Assembly: GCF_002934445.1 (NCBI RefSeq)
Contig: NZ_PTJE01000002.1
Span: 377,392-441,391, forward strand
DNA length: 64,000 nt
From: Nonlabens xylanidelens
GTDB taxonomy: Bacteria > Bacteroidota > Bacteroidia > Flavobacteriales > Flavobacteriaceae
Direction of reading: 5' to 3'
Made by a program: the position numbers and the translations under genes. A model generated the notes under the pieces. The model searched no databases and had not been told where the DNA came from. It saw only the letters and a list, made by a program, of their open reading frames with translations. The number at the start of each line of letters is the position of its first letter. Within the stretch, counting starts at the first letter, position 1. Below, piece by piece: positions 17,647-26,934 of the stretch.

Positions 17647-18600
17647 TTATTGATCTCTATCTTCTGGTTTTTCATACTCTCCAGGCTTTTTTCCAAATAC
17701 AGAAAAATGCACATAACGCTTAGGATTCAATTTGATATCCTGCATCAACATTTCTGCCTGTCGTGTGGTTCTTTCTAGGTTGTTATAAAGTTTATCATCG
17801 GTCATTAATTTACCGAGACTTCCTTTACCTGATGCTACATCGTCTAGAACTACATTAAATTTAGAAATTGCATTTTCTAATTCTTTTACCGTACCAGCTA
17901 TTTCTACTTGTGCTAGTGTGTCAGATATAGCGGCAAAGTTTCTGGTAGTCACATCTAGATTCTTAATCGTACTATTAAGTTCTGTTTTGTTATCGGCTAG
18001 TAAAGAGCTTGCATTTTTAGAAAGTCCTCTTATTTCTACAAGCGTTTTATTTACTTCGTCTAGGCTGTTAGTAATCGCAAGTCTAGTATCTGGATTTAGT
18101 GTTTGATTTACTGCAGAAAGAACAGAGTCTGCATTAACAATCATGCTTTCTATCTTATCCTTTAAAGGTAAAAATTCTTCCATAACCTTACCCTGTAATC
18201 CCTCGTCTGTACTAGATTTAAGAGTATCACCAGGTTGCGCAGGTCTTGCTTTACTTTGATAATTAGGTACAATCGCTAGTGCTTTACCACCTATAATACT
18301 GGTGCTGTAAACAGAAGCTACACTTTCTGAAGAGAATTTGAAAGATTCATTTACATGAAACTTAACCAGCAATCTACCAGAACTGTCTAAAAAGTCTATG
18401 TTATCGATATTACCGACACGTAAACCGTTAATAGTCACTGGTGCAGACGACGTAAGTCCTTCTACATTATCATACACGGCATAGAAGGAACGATCATCAC
18501 TCAAAAGATTGCGACCTTTTAAATATTGATACCCAAAAATAAAGAGTGCTATTGCTCCTACGGTAAGCATTCCTACTTTAATTTCCTTTGAAAATTTCAT
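17647..18600 (-). CDS. MlaD/MCE-family protein
   Basis: A 317-aa protein with an N-terminal anchor (VGMLTVGAIALFIFGYQYL) followed by one MCE domain (~40-120, with DNVEGLTSSAPVTINGLRVGNI). A long helical region (~130-300) contains DNKTELNSTIKNLDVTTRNF-like heptads. MCE proteins form hexameric rings that move lipids between inner and outer membranes, the substrate-binding part of Mla-type ABC systems; no permease or ATPase is adjacent here. It is the head of the downstream Fe-S operon and is preceded by the amidase gene 72 bp away. Confidence 0.88.
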   Translation of the reverse strand: MKFSKEIKVGMLTVGAIALFIFGYQYLKGRNLLSDDRSFYAVYDNVEGLTSSAPVTINGLRVGNIDNIDFLDSSGRLLVKFHVNESFKFSSESVASVYSTSIIGGKALAIVPNYQSKARPAQPGDTLKSSTDEGLQGKVMEEFLPLKDKIESMIVNADSVLSAVNQTLNPDTRLAITNSLDEVNKTLVEIRGLSKNASSLLADNKTELNSTIKNLDVTTRNFAAISDTLAQVEIAGTVKELENAISKFNVVLDDVASGKGSLGKLMTDDKLYNNLERTTRQAEMLMQDIKLNPKRYVHFSVFGKKPGEYEKPEDRDQ

Positions 18601-18672
18601 TTATATCCTTTTCTACGAAGGTAAAGATACGGCAAGCTTAATTTATATGGACTAACATTTTTTTATGAGTTA

Positions 18673-19758
18673 TCACAACCTGCGACGTTCTCCATTCTCA
18701 TAAATCACGATAAACGCTGACTTATAACCCTTTACGATTGCTTTTTTGCGTAAATCTGACGCCTCTTTTAGGCTAGAAAAATTACCAGTAAAGTATCGAT
18801 ATATACCTCCATCCTTCTCTCTAGAGATTTCTGGCAGCTTATTAAAGTTGTAGGACTTTGCTTCAAGTCTCTTACTACTCGCACTTATTTGCACCTTATA
18901 AATAGCATTACTAGCGGCTGGTTTTATAACCGTAGGACTAGAAGTATCTATTTGTTCTACTTCAAAAAGGTTGATATCTCTATTTTTTTGATAATCCAGT
19001 ACCGCGTCATAAATAGATGCTGCTACTTTTTTCTGTCCAGCGCTGCTTTTAAGAAACGTACGCTCCTCTTTATTAGTTAGAAAACCAGTCTCTATAAGGA
19101 CACTAGGCATATAAGAAAGTCTCAGTACGGCAAATCCTGCTTGCTTCACACCTCTATTCTTACGCTTTAAATCTTCGGCAAATCGTTTTTGAACGTTTGC
19201 ACCCATTTCTATACTATTATCCAGGTATTCTTCTTGAATCATAAGATTAGTAGCAAAGCTAGATGGATCATTGGGGTCAAAACCCACATACTTTTCCTTA
19301 TAATCTTCTTCTAATAAGATAACAGAATTCTCTCGTTGTACCACTTCTAGATTATCTGCATTTCTATGTATTCCTAGCACCCATGTTTCATTTCCTTTGG
19401 CCTGTGTTGCCGCGGCAGCATTACAGTGTACCGACACAAAAAGGTCTGCTTTTGCATTATTTGCTATGTCTGCTCGTTGATATAATTCTAGAAATTTATC
19501 TGTCGTACGCGTGTAAACCACTTTAATATCGGCATGCGACTCGAGTTGTTTTCCCAGTATTTTAACAACTTTAAGCGCTATATCCGACTCTTTTGTATTG
19601 GCTACAAATTTACCAGAGTCCTTACCACCATGGCCTGCATCTAGTACAACGGTAAAAACCTTTTTAACATTAGTTTTTGTAGAATCGATGGGTATATTTG
19701 CAATCGATAACACTGGTATAATAATTAAGGCAATAATAAGATATAACTTCGTTTTCAT
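18673..19758 (-). CDS. N-acetylmuramoyl-L-alanine amidase with SPOR domain
   Basis: A 361-aa exported zinc amidase. A signal peptide is at 1-20; the Amidase_3 catalytic domain (~35-255) shows TVVLDAGHGGKDSG (first Zn His), VSVHCNAAAA (His) and SVLIETGFLTNKEE (catalytic Glu). Residues ~285-361 form a SPOR domain (YKVQISASSKRLE, then GGIYRYFTGNFSSLKEA), which binds denuded glycan strands at division septa. It hydrolyses the lactyl-Ala bond during daughter-cell separation. It is divergent from lptD, with only ~140 bp between the two starts. Confidence 0.9.
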   Translation of the reverse strand: MKTKLYLIIALIIIPVLSIANIPIDSTKTNVKKVFTVVLDAGHGGKDSGKFVANTKESDIALKVVKILGKQLESHADIKVVYTRTTDKFLELYQRADIANNAKADLFVSVHCNAAAATQAKGNETWVLGIHRNADNLEVVQRENSVILLEEDYKEKYVGFDPNDPSSFATNLMIQEEYLDNSIEMGANVQKRFAEDLKRKNRGVKQAGFAVLRLSYMPSVLIETGFLTNKEERTFLKSSAGQKKVAASIYDAVLDYQKNRDINLFEVEQIDTSSPTVIKPAASNAIYKVQISASSKRLEAKSYNFNKLPEISREKDGGIYRYFTGNFSSLKEASDLRKKAIVKGYKSAFIVIYENGERRRL

Positions 19759-19796
19759 ATTAAACTTATGAGTTGTGAATGTGTTGTTTATTAATT

Positions 19797-19812
19797 CGCT
19801 TTCGCGAAAGCG
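19797..19812. repeat. Iterated palindrome in the amidase-lptD divergent region
   Basis: CGCTTTCGCGAAAGCG between the amidase start and the lptD promoter. Confidence 0.95.
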
Positions 19813-19843
19813 TAATTATCAAAAAACGCTTAAAATTTATATG

Positions 19844-19851
19844 TAGTTTTG
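19844..19851 (+). promoter_or_regulatory. Promoter -7 element for lptD (TAGTTTTG)
   Basis: Matches TAnnTTTG. Because it lies inside the longest possible open frame (from 19,779), translation must begin downstream, which supports the TTG start at 19,902. Confidence 0.6.
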
Positions 19852-19901
19852 ACATTTCAAAAACCAGACCATTTCTAACAACGAAAATAGTACAACCTAG
19901 A

Positions 19902-22622
19902 TTGCATTTACATTTAAAGCATATAATTTTTTTAACGCTCTTTTTATTAAGTGCTGCTACTGCAATAGCACAAGAGCTACCAGAAACTGGTACACCTATA
20001 CCAGCACCAGCGCCACAACCTACTGAAAAAGAAGCAGAAAAAAAGCCTGCCAAAACTGTGGTTGATATAGAAGACCTTAAAAAAGAGAACGACACCGTCG
20101 TTAACGATTCTATAAAAAAGCCCAAAGCAGTTCTAGAATATGTAGTAGAATCTACCGCAAAGGACTATAAACGCATCGATAGAAGAGCAAATACCGTTAC
20201 CCTTTATAACGAGGCAAAAATCACTTATGGAGACATTACCATAGAAGCCGGTACCATAATTATTAATAACAATACTGGTAATATAACAGCCTATGGTATC
20301 GTGCAAGATTCTCTAGGTTACACACAAAAACCGGTCTTTACACAAGGTACCAATGTGGTTAAACCAGACTCTATAGTATTTAATAAAGACTCTCAAAAAG
20401 CGCTTACCTATAATTCTAGCACCACGCAAGGAGAGTTTAATGTCGTGGCAGACGTGACTAAAAAGGTAAACGATTCTGTTTTCTACATGAAAAACGCACG
20501 TTTTACCACTTCTAAGAATCCAGATAATCCAGAATATTATTTCCTGGCACGTAAAATAAAATTTGTCCCAGGTAAAAAGATCGTCACCGGTCTGGTAAAC
20601 ATGTACATTGCAGATGTGCCTACACCGCTAGGTTTACCCTTTGCTTATTTCCCTATGACTACAGAGCGCAAGAGTGGTGTCGTTATCCCATCCTTCGGTA
20701 ACAACAACACGCAGGGATATTTTTTACAAAACGGTGGTTACTATTTTGCCGTTAACGACTACATGGACCTTACCGTATTAGGAGACTATTTTACAAACGG
20801 TAGTTATGGTGCACGAGTAGAGAGCAATTACCGCGTGCGGTATAAATATAACGGTAGTTTAAGATTCCTTTTTGAAAACCAACTGCAAAGCGAGCGTGGT
20901 TTTTCTGACTTTTCACAAACCTCTCGTTACAACATTAACTGGCAGCACTCACAAGACAGCAAGTCCAGTCCTAGTTCCACATTTAGCGCCAGTGTAAACC
21001 TGGGTAGTAGTGAGTTTTATAGAGAGTCCTTTAACCAGATCAACCAGAGCGCCACACTAGTAAACAACCTGAGCAGTTCCATATCCTATTCAAAATCCTT
21101 CAGTGGAGAGCCGCAAGTAAATTTGAGCGCCAGTATAACACAAAACCAGAACACCAACACAGACGTCGTTAACCTAACCCTACCTACTCTACAAGGTAGT
21201 GTCTCAAGAGTCTATCCATTTGCACCCAAAGAAGGTGTAAAAAAAGGAGTGATTCAAAATATAAATTTACAGTACAATTTAAGAGGTGAAAATCGTATTA
21301 CCACAAATGGAGACGATTTCCTGACAGAAAAAATGTTTGACAACGCCGTTTCTGGTTTACAACACAGCATACCGATAGCGACTAACTTTAAAGCAGGCTA
21401 CTTCAGTTTCAGTGCCAATGCCAACTTTCAAGAAAACTGGGTGTTTGAAACCTTCAGACAGAAATTTGTAGAAGATGAAGACGGTGTTTTTGAAACCGTG
21501 ACAGACACCATAAGCGGTTTTGACGCATACCGCACCTATAGCTATGGAGCCAGTGTAGGTACTACCGTTTATGGTAGCTGGAAATCAAAAAATCCAGAAT
21601 CAAAAATCCAAGCCATACGTCACATCATACGTCCTAATTTAAGCTACAGTGCAAATCCTAGTTTTGAGCAATACTACGACCGTATATTAACAGAGCAAGG
21701 TCTAGACGCTCCTAGCGAAGAAGAGCAATTCTTCAGCCGTTTTGAAGGAACCTTGTTCGGTGCACCAGGACGTAATTTTTCTAGTAGCGTTAGTCTAGGT
21801 ATACAAAACAACATAGAGGCCAAAGTGCGCGATCGCGATTCTACAAAAACCGATCTACGCAAGGTACAAGTACTTAAATCACTATCCTTTAACACCTCAT
21901 ACAATATTGCAGGAGATTCCCTTAACTGGAGTCCAGTTACCCTACGTGGTGTCATACCCATAACTAAGAACATAGACCTTAACTTTGACGCAAATCTAGA
22001 TCCCTATGCCCTAGATAATAACAACAACCGCATCGATACCTTTAATATAGATAACGGCGGTAGTTTATTTAGACTTACACGAGCAGGAATACGTACCAGT
22101 TTTAAACTGAGTAGTGAAGACTTTAAAAAAGGCGATAAAGACAGTGATAAAGAAAAATCTAATGAGCGCACCCAGCAAAATGGTGGTCGCGATGACGACC
22201 TCTTCGGCCAGTCCATAGACTACAGTCGTGAGCAAAAACAAGAGCCCCTAAAGCAAGACGTAGACGTAAATAAAGACCGCTATAAATTTGATTTACCGTG
22301 GTCACTCAACTTTGCCTACACCATGACCTATAACAACGCACAGCGCCAGAACGAGATCAACCAGCAAAGTCTTATGGTAAGCGGTGACCTAGAACTGTCC
22401 CCACGATGGTCCATAGGTGGTAACACCGGTTATGATTTTGCAAATAAAGGTGTGTCTTTTACCACCCTACGTTTTCAGCGCGATCTAGAAAGTTTTACCA
22501 TGAGTTTTAACTGGACACCTATAGGTACCAGTAACAGCTGGTTCTTCTTTATAGGGATAAAAGCAAGCGCCTTGAGCGATATTAAATGGGACCAGCGCAA
22601 ACAGCCAGACCCAACATTTTAA
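19902..22622 (+). CDS. lptD: LPS-assembly outer-membrane protein LptD
   Basis: A 906-aa protein with a signal peptide (HIIFLTLFLLSAATAIAQ). A Pro-rich linker is followed by an OstA/LptA-like periplasmic jellyroll (~80-230: ANTVTLYNEAKITYGDITIEAG, NNTGNITAYG) and a large C-terminal beta-barrel. It inserts LPS into the outer leaflet together with LptE. Start: the frame is open from 19,779, but a promoter motif at 19,844 and the signal peptide favour TTG 19,902. Codon choice in the barrel is more GC-rich than its surroundings. It is isolated, with a terminator 120 bp downstream and the cassette array next. Confidence 0.88.
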   Translation: MHLHLKHIIFLTLFLLSAATAIAQELPETGTPIPAPAPQPTEKEAEKKPAKTVVDIEDLKKENDTVVNDSIKKPKAVLEYVVESTAKDYKRIDRRANTVTLYNEAKITYGDITIEAGTIIINNNTGNITAYGIVQDSLGYTQKPVFTQGTNVVKPDSIVFNKDSQKALTYNSSTTQGEFNVVADVTKKVNDSVFYMKNARFTTSKNPDNPEYYFLARKIKFVPGKKIVTGLVNMYIADVPTPLGLPFAYFPMTTERKSGVVIPSFGNNNTQGYFLQNGGYYFAVNDYMDLTVLGDYFTNGSYGARVESNYRVRYKYNGSLRFLFENQLQSERGFSDFSQTSRYNINWQHSQDSKSSPSSTFSASVNLGSSEFYRESFNQINQSATLVNNLSSSISYSKSFSGEPQVNLSASITQNQNTNTDVVNLTLPTLQGSVSRVYPFAPKEGVKKGVIQNINLQYNLRGENRITTNGDDFLTEKMFDNAVSGLQHSIPIATNFKAGYFSFSANANFQENWVFETFRQKFVEDEDGVFETVTDTISGFDAYRTYSYGASVGTTVYGSWKSKNPESKIQAIRHIIRPNLSYSANPSFEQYYDRILTEQGLDAPSEEEQFFSRFEGTLFGAPGRNFSSSVSLGIQNNIEAKVRDRDSTKTDLRKVQVLKSLSFNTSYNIAGDSLNWSPVTLRGVIPITKNIDLNFDANLDPYALDNNNNRIDTFNIDNGGSLFRLTRAGIRTSFKLSSEDFKKGDKDSDKEKSNERTQQNGGRDDDLFGQSIDYSREQKQEPLKQDVDVNKDRYKFDLPWSLNFAYTMTYNNAQRQNEINQQSLMVSGDLELSPRWSIGGNTGYDFANKGVSFTTLRFQRDLESFTMSFNWTPIGTSNSWFFFIGIKASALSDIKWDQRKQPDPTF

Positions 22623-22687
22623 TACCCCAATAAACGGCAGCACCTACCCTACAGTCTAGACACATAAAATAACTATACTATAGATAC

Positions 22688-22702
22688 CGCTTGCGCGAAA
22701 GC
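22688..22702. repeat. Degenerate iterated palindrome (one mismatch)
   Basis: CGCTTGCGCGAAAGC: the core with one T-to-G change, downstream of lptD. Confidence 0.7.
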
Positions 22703-22743
22703 TGAACATCTAACCAACACATTACAACACAACACACACTTAT

Positions 22744-22772
22744 AAGACCAACCAGATGCGTTGGTCTTTTTT
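22744..22772 (+). terminator. Terminator after lptD
   Basis: Stem AAGACCAAC/GTTGGTCTT with a 7-nt loop followed by TTTT. The rest of the 22,623-22,965 interval shows no gene; it holds a degenerate palindrome upstream of the hairpin and the left end of the cassette array downstream of it. Confidence 0.85.
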
Positions 22773-22884
22773 AGGTCTAGAAATGAAAGAAGCTCTAGCC
22801 GTTATTAAACGTTTAATAATAAAAAATTCTTATATACACCTAAAACCGCAATACATAAAATGTCACAAAAAAGTTCTTATATAC

Positions 22885-22946
22885 AACCCATATGGCAGGG
22901 TTAGTTAATGGTTTTTTACTAAATTGCTTATATATAACAGTTGTGC
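22885..22946 (+). other. attC-like or attI-like left boundary of the array
   Basis: AAC at 22,885 and GTTGTGC at 22,940 bracket ~60 bp with weak inverted pairing (CATATGGCA against TTGCTTATATA). The GTTGTGC arm is complementary to GCACAAC at 24,009, closing cassette 1. Whether the left half is a short attC or a degenerate attI is undecided. Confidence 0.45.
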
Positions 22947-22965
22947 TTAATGCCGAAAAAACCGA

Positions 22966-24000
22966 ATGCCAGAAATCGAAAACATAAAACAGTTTGCACT
23001 TTTAGAGGAATTTGAAACCTCTGACAAGTTGATTAAATTAGGTTTTGGCGAACTTCAAAACATCAACCTCAATAACGACTTTTACTTCCTTCCTTTTCAG
23101 CTTTTATCACAAGGATTTGAAAGATTTATGAAAGCCTACATTTGTATAGGACATTATCATAAACATCAAGAGCTACCAAATTTTAGATATCTTAAAAACT
23201 TAGGACACGATTTAGAAAAGTTACTAAAGGAAATAATAGACAATTATTACTTCGACTTCGATAGACCACAATTTGATATAGACAATGAATTTATCCTTAC
23301 GAATTCAAATTTAAAAGAACTTCTTTTTATTCTTTCTGAGTTCGGGAAATTAGCAAGATATCATAATTTCGACTTGATTACTGATAATACACGAATTGGA
23401 ATTAATACAAGAAAATTATGGGAAGATTTTGAAAATAAACTTCTTGACAAAAAAGACTACGAAAAACTAATGAACTTCGACTTAAATCACGAAGTTTATC
23501 AAAAAATAACGAATCATATTATTATCATATTTGAGAAGTTTGTTTCTGCATTATCAAGACAATTTATTTTTAAATGTTTAGGACAAAAAGGTTTGCAATT
23601 ATCTGCAACAACAGTTTTTGACTTTGGTATGTTATACGATAAAGATTTCGGAAAGAAAGATTATAGAAGTCAAACTACAAGATATAAGCAAACACCTAAA
23701 AAAGAACATAAAAGAACTGTAATTGACGAATTACAAAGAAATATAAATCCAAATTATAAGTCGAGAAAAATAAACAAAACTGAATATGATGGAGATTGGC
23801 CTTTTTACGCTGACGAAGTAATTATCGAATGTAGAGAAAACCATTGGTGCATTGTAACGATTGATGGTTTGGACTTTGCTTTGAATGGTTCTGCAAGCGG
23901 ACGATATAAATTGGAATTTCCTCACGATGCAGGAAGAGCAATTTTAGGAAAAAGCGTATCTGAATTTATAAAAATGGCTTTCGATTTGAACAAGGAATAA
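22966..24000 (+). CDS. Cassette 1: HEPN-like N-terminus with DUF2511-like C-terminus
   Basis: A 344-aa soluble protein. Residues ~30-210 are all-helical and reminiscent of HEPN-type domains (LLSQGFERFMKAYI, then NLGHDLEKLL), but I cannot find a clean Rx4-6H catalytic motif. The C-terminus (~275-344) has WPFYADEVIIECRENHW, then FALNGSASGR, resembling the DUF2511 pattern of a Trp-Pro start and an 'ALNG-A' turn. The two halves together suggest a nucleic-acid or phage-response role, but this is a guess. It is the only gene in the cassette; no promoter is visible. Confidence 0.6.
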   Translation: MPEIENIKQFALLEEFETSDKLIKLGFGELQNINLNNDFYFLPFQLLSQGFERFMKAYICIGHYHKHQELPNFRYLKNLGHDLEKLLKEIIDNYYFDFDRPQFDIDNEFILTNSNLKELLFILSEFGKLARYHNFDLITDNTRIGINTRKLWEDFENKLLDKKDYEKLMNFDLNHEVYQKITNHIIIIFEKFVSALSRQFIFKCLGQKGLQLSATTVFDFGMLYDKDFGKKDYRSQTTRYKQTPKKEHKRTVIDELQRNINPNYKSRKINKTEYDGDWPFYADEVIIECRENHWCIVTIDGLDFALNGSASGRYKLEFPHDAGRAILGKSVSEFIKMAFDLNKE

Positions 24001-24008
24001 AGCACTAA

Positions 24009-24208
24009 GCACAACAGTGTATAAAAAACATAGGGCATTTGTGGCTTAACCGAAAGTTTGGGCATATTAATGAAGTCCGCTAAATATAAAATTTGGCGTT
24101 TATAGTAGAAAAGATAAAAGCAAAATATTTATATTTAGCTAAGTGATAAACTGAAACGATAGTGCTTATTAACAGCCCTACGATTTCTTATACTGAACGT
24201 TGCCACCA
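24009..24208 (+). other. attC-like site 1 (long form)
   Basis: Spans GCACAAC to GTTGCCACCA. Outer arms GTGTATAA...ATAGGGC pair with GCCCTA...TTATAC. The inner part has CCGCTAAATATAAAATTTGGC-type symmetry. About 200 bp, longer than classical attC. Confidence 0.75.
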
Positions 24209-24222
24209 ATTAAAAAAAACAT

Positions 24223-24894
24223 ATGGGATTAGATATGAGACCTATGGGAAAACCGAAAAAAGGTTTTGAAAAGAGGTTTAAAGAAATATTTGAAATGGTT
24301 AATTCGGATAATATCCCTAAACCAAGTTTGATTGATAAAATACGTGGGAAAAAATATCCGACGAAAGATGAATTAATTAAAGAATGGTTAGAGAATATAA
24401 TTACCACTTATGAGACTATTAAAGCACCAATAGTTGGAAAAGATAAAGAAGCTGACAAGTGGCTACAAGAAAGATATGATGAGTTGGAGGAAAAGCCGTC
24501 ATATGAAGTGTTTTTATCAGAGCATCAAGGCTATTATGTAATCCCTTTAGCAAAAGAACAAGATGGAGTTCCTTGCTATATAGCATTAGGTCAAGATGAA
24601 AATGTTTTTAGAGGTCAATTCCTAACTGATTGTGTTGATTTAATCGGAGAAGATTTAGTTAACGAAGCTTGGGAAACTAAACTTGCCGAAGAATCTCTCG
24701 ATTATGGAAAAAGATTGATGAAAATTGCGGACAAGATTGCGACTGAGAATAATCTTGAATATTTAAAAGACCAGAAACTTCCACCTGAAGTAGAAGAAGA
24801 CCAAATCGAATGGAAATTACATATCGTTTATTCCTTAGCCAAATGGTTGATTTTTTACGGACGAAACGGCCACGGATACGAAGCTGATTTCTGA
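24223..24894 (+). CDS. Cassette 2: uncharacterised soluble protein
   Basis: A 223-aa protein, mostly charged and helical at both ends with a short beta-rich centre (HQGYYVIPLAKEQDGVPCYIALG, ~104-126). The N-terminus MGLDMRPMGKPKKGFEKRF is distinctive, but I do not recognise the family. No signal peptide or membrane segment, so probably cytoplasmic. It sits alone between perfectly complementary arms (24,199 and 24,902), which identifies it as one cassette. Confidence 0.65.
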   Translation: MGLDMRPMGKPKKGFEKRFKEIFEMVNSDNIPKPSLIDKIRGKKYPTKDELIKEWLENIITTYETIKAPIVGKDKEADKWLQERYDELEEKPSYEVFLSEHQGYYVIPLAKEQDGVPCYIALGQDENVFRGQFLTDCVDLIGEDLVNEAWETKLAEESLDYGKRLMKIADKIATENNLEYLKDQKLPPEVEEDQIEWKLHIVYSLAKWLIFYGRNGHGYEADF

Positions 24895-24901
24895 TAATAA
24901 C

Positions 24902-25100
24902 TGGTGGCAACAACGTATATAGCTCATAGCTAGTCATTTGATTAATCGAAGTTAAGGTATATTTGCTAGTCCGCCAAATTTTTTAATTTGGCTTATTGAG
25001 AAAAAATAATAAGAAAAATTAAAAAATTCGGCTCGTGCTTAAACCGAAAATAATTTTATAATTTGCACGCTACGAGCCATATACAGAGACGTTACCCACC
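24902..25100 (+). other. attC-like site 2 (long form)
   Basis: TGGTGGCAAC to GTTACCCACC. Outer arms GTATATAGCTCATAGC pair with GCTACGAGCCATATAC. An inner double inverted repeat is built on CCGCCAAATTTTTTAATTTGGC and its partner AAATTAAAAAATTCGGC. Confidence 0.8.
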
Positions 25101-25116
25101 ATTTGAAAAAAATCTG

Positions 25117-25785
25117 ATGATAAAGAAAATTTTGATTTTATTAATATTCGCAACTGCTACAAGTTGTATCGGACAGAATGTTGTCGACAGTCTAGAAACG
25201 AAAGCAAAGAACAATCAAATTCCTGAAAAGTGGAATATGGAACTTTTCAATAACGACAAAAAGTGGTTAAAAGATACAAATTCAAAACCAATAAATTCGT
25301 TGGCATTTCCAGTTGAGAAATATGAATATTATGTTTTCAATAAACCATTCAACTTTGAAATTGATAACTCTCATTTTTCTGGAATATCATTTGGAGAAAA
25401 TACAGGCGGAAAAGAGGACAAGTTTATTTTCAAACACGAACTGACAATAATTTTTTATACAAAGGAAAAAGATTATCAAGTAAATGGAGATGTTTCTTCA
25501 CGAAATTTTCCATATCTGACAATTCAAGGCCAACTCGAACTGAATAATACTTACAGTTTTGTTGGAATTAAAAGTCCAGAAGATGCTGGATATTTGATTT
25601 TAAACTTAAAGTCCTTTGATTTAAGATTTGGTCAAACAATTATTATTTTCCCGAATAAAGACAATTCATTCCTTTATTTACAGTCTGATGAGAAACCAGT
25701 TACAGGCGAAGATTTTAATGAATTTATTGACAGAGTTAAAAATGATGATAGAATTGAAAAAATGATTGATAAAGTTAGTGGATAA
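25117..25785 (+). CDS. Cassette 3: lipoprotein of unknown function
   Basis: A 222-aa protein. The ATG at 25,117 is chosen because the frame's earlier ATG (25,063) lies inside the attC-like site, whereas this start gives MIKKILILLIFATATSC, a lipoprotein signal with acylated Cys at ~17. The rest is beta-rich (ending FIDRVKNDDRIEKMIDKVSG) and unrecognised; a central region with PYLTIQGQLELNNTYSFVGIK suggests a beta sandwich. Predicted to be anchored in an envelope membrane. Confidence 0.65.
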   Translation: MIKKILILLIFATATSCIGQNVVDSLETKAKNNQIPEKWNMELFNNDKKWLKDTNSKPINSLAFPVEKYEYYVFNKPFNFEIDNSHFSGISFGENTGGKEDKFIFKHELTIIFYTKEKDYQVNGDVSSRNFPYLTIQGQLELNNTYSFVGIKSPEDAGYLILNLKSFDLRFGQTIIIFPNKDNSFLYLQSDEKPVTGEDFNEFIDRVKNDDRIEKMIDKVSG

Positions 25786-25789
25786 AAAC

Positions 25790-25997
25790 GGTGGGTAACA
25801 CCGTATAAAAATAATAGGGCAATTAGCGCTTAATTCAACTGCCTGTGCATTTTTGCGAAGTCGCCAAATTTTTAAATTTGGCTTATTTAGACAAAAAGAT
25901 AATAAGAAAAATTTAAAAATTCGGCTTGTGTTTAACCGAATAGTAACTGTCTATTTTCAGCCCTACTATTCTTATACAATTCCGTTGTAAATAATTA
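25790..25997 (+). other. attC-like site 3 (long form)
   Basis: GGTGGGTAAC to GTTGTAAATAATTA. Outer arms CGTATAA..ATAGGGC pair with GCCCTACTATTCTTATAC. The inner part again has GCCAAATTTTTAAATTTGGC and a partner AAATTTAAAAATTCGGC. Confidence 0.8.
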
Positions 25998-26013
25998 TGA
26001 CCAACCATACTTA

Positions 26014-26724
26014 ATGAAAGAAATTTACGAACCAAAATTTGTAGAAAAGTTATTTGATAAAATGTCGAGTTCTTATACAAAAGTAAACTACATAACGTCA
26101 TTTGGATTTAGTGAAAGATGGCGAAGACAATGTGTAGAGGAAATTGAAATCGAAGGTGGAAAAGTTGTTGTGGATTTAATGACTGGAATGGGAGAATGTT
26201 GGAAATATATCCTAAAGAAATCGGATAGTAACTCAAAATTAATTGGACTTGACTTTTCATCTGGAATGATTGACCGAGCTGAAAAAAGAAAAGCAAAATT
26301 CAGCGAATCTAAAATAGAATTACTAAAAGAAAATGTATTTGATAACTCAATCGAAAACGAATCTGTTGATTATGTAATATCTGGCTTTGGATTAAAGACA
26401 TTTAATGATGAACAACTTTTAAATCTTGCCAATGAAATTGACCGAATTCTAAAACGAAATGGGCAATTTTCATTAATTGATGTTTCAATACCAAAAATTG
26501 GAATTTTAAAACCGTTCTATATGTTTTACTTAAAGAACGTTATTCCGATTTTAGGAAAAGTTTTTTTAGGAAGTCCAGAGACCTATAAAATGTTAGGTAT
26601 TTACACACAAGAGTTCGGGAATTCTAAAAATGTATTTGAGATTTTTAAGAGAGTAAATTTTGAAGTTGAGTACATTGAATATTTTTTCGGTTGTGCTAGC
26701 GGAATTAAGGGCGTGAAAAAATAA
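26014..26724 (+). CDS. Cassette 4: UbiE/MenG-like SAM methyltransferase
   Basis: A 236-aa class I methyltransferase. The N-terminal stretch FDKMSSSYTKVNYITSFGFSERWRR and motif I VVVDLMTGMGE (51-61), then LIGLDFSSGMIDRAEKR, are the pattern of the UbiE/COQ5/MenG family. The late YFLKNVIPILGK-like segment (FYLKNVIPILGKVFL) also matches ubiquinone/menaquinone methyltransferases. Essential MenG is normally chromosomal, so a cassette-borne copy is probably a paralogue with another substrate. Arms at 25,984 and 26,726 close the cassette around it. Confidence 0.8.
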   Translation: MKEIYEPKFVEKLFDKMSSSYTKVNYITSFGFSERWRRQCVEEIEIEGGKVVVDLMTGMGECWKYILKKSDSNSKLIGLDFSSGMIDRAEKRKAKFSESKIELLKENVFDNSIENESVDYVISGFGLKTFNDEQLLNLANEIDRILKRNGQFSLIDVSIPKIGILKPFYMFYLKNVIPILGKVFLGSPETYKMLGIYTQEFGNSKNVFEIFKRVNFEVEYIEYFFGCASGIKGVKK

Positions 26725-26725
26725 C

Positions 26726-26926
26726 TATTTACAACACTATATATAGCAAATTGGGCGATTAGTGTTTAACCGAAAGTACATTGTCTATTTGCAAAGTCGC
26801 CAAATCTTTTGATTTGGTATTAAAAGAGAAAAATTAAAACAAAATACAAAAGATTTGGCTTGTAGCTAAACCGAAAGTAATTGCTTATTTTCTGCCCAAC
26901 TTGCCATATATTTAACGTTGGCAATA
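26726..26926 (+). other. attC-like site 4 (long form)
   Basis: TATTTACAAC to GTTGGCAATA. Outer arms TATATAGCAAATTGGGC pair with GCCCAACTTGCCATATA. Inner repeats GCCAAATCTTTTGATTTGG and AAAAGATTTGGC. Confidence 0.8.
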
Positions 26927-26934
26927 ATATAAAA

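Noticed and set aside
21674-22216. Open frames antisense to lptD
   Set aside because: Serine/arginine-rich shadows produced by the more GC-rich codon choice of lptD.
22623-22884. Integrase gene or attI upstream of the array
   Set aside because: No open frame of sufficient length; only a terminator, a degenerate palindrome and AT-rich sequence.
25063-25116. Earlier ATG start for the cassette 3 lipoprotein
   Set aside because: It lies inside the attC-like site, before the recombination point, and would bury the lipoprotein signal; ATG 25,117 is used instead.
26881-26934. Earlier ATG for the first gene of cassette 5
   Set aside because: It is also inside attC-like sequence and belongs to the previous site rather than to the cassette.
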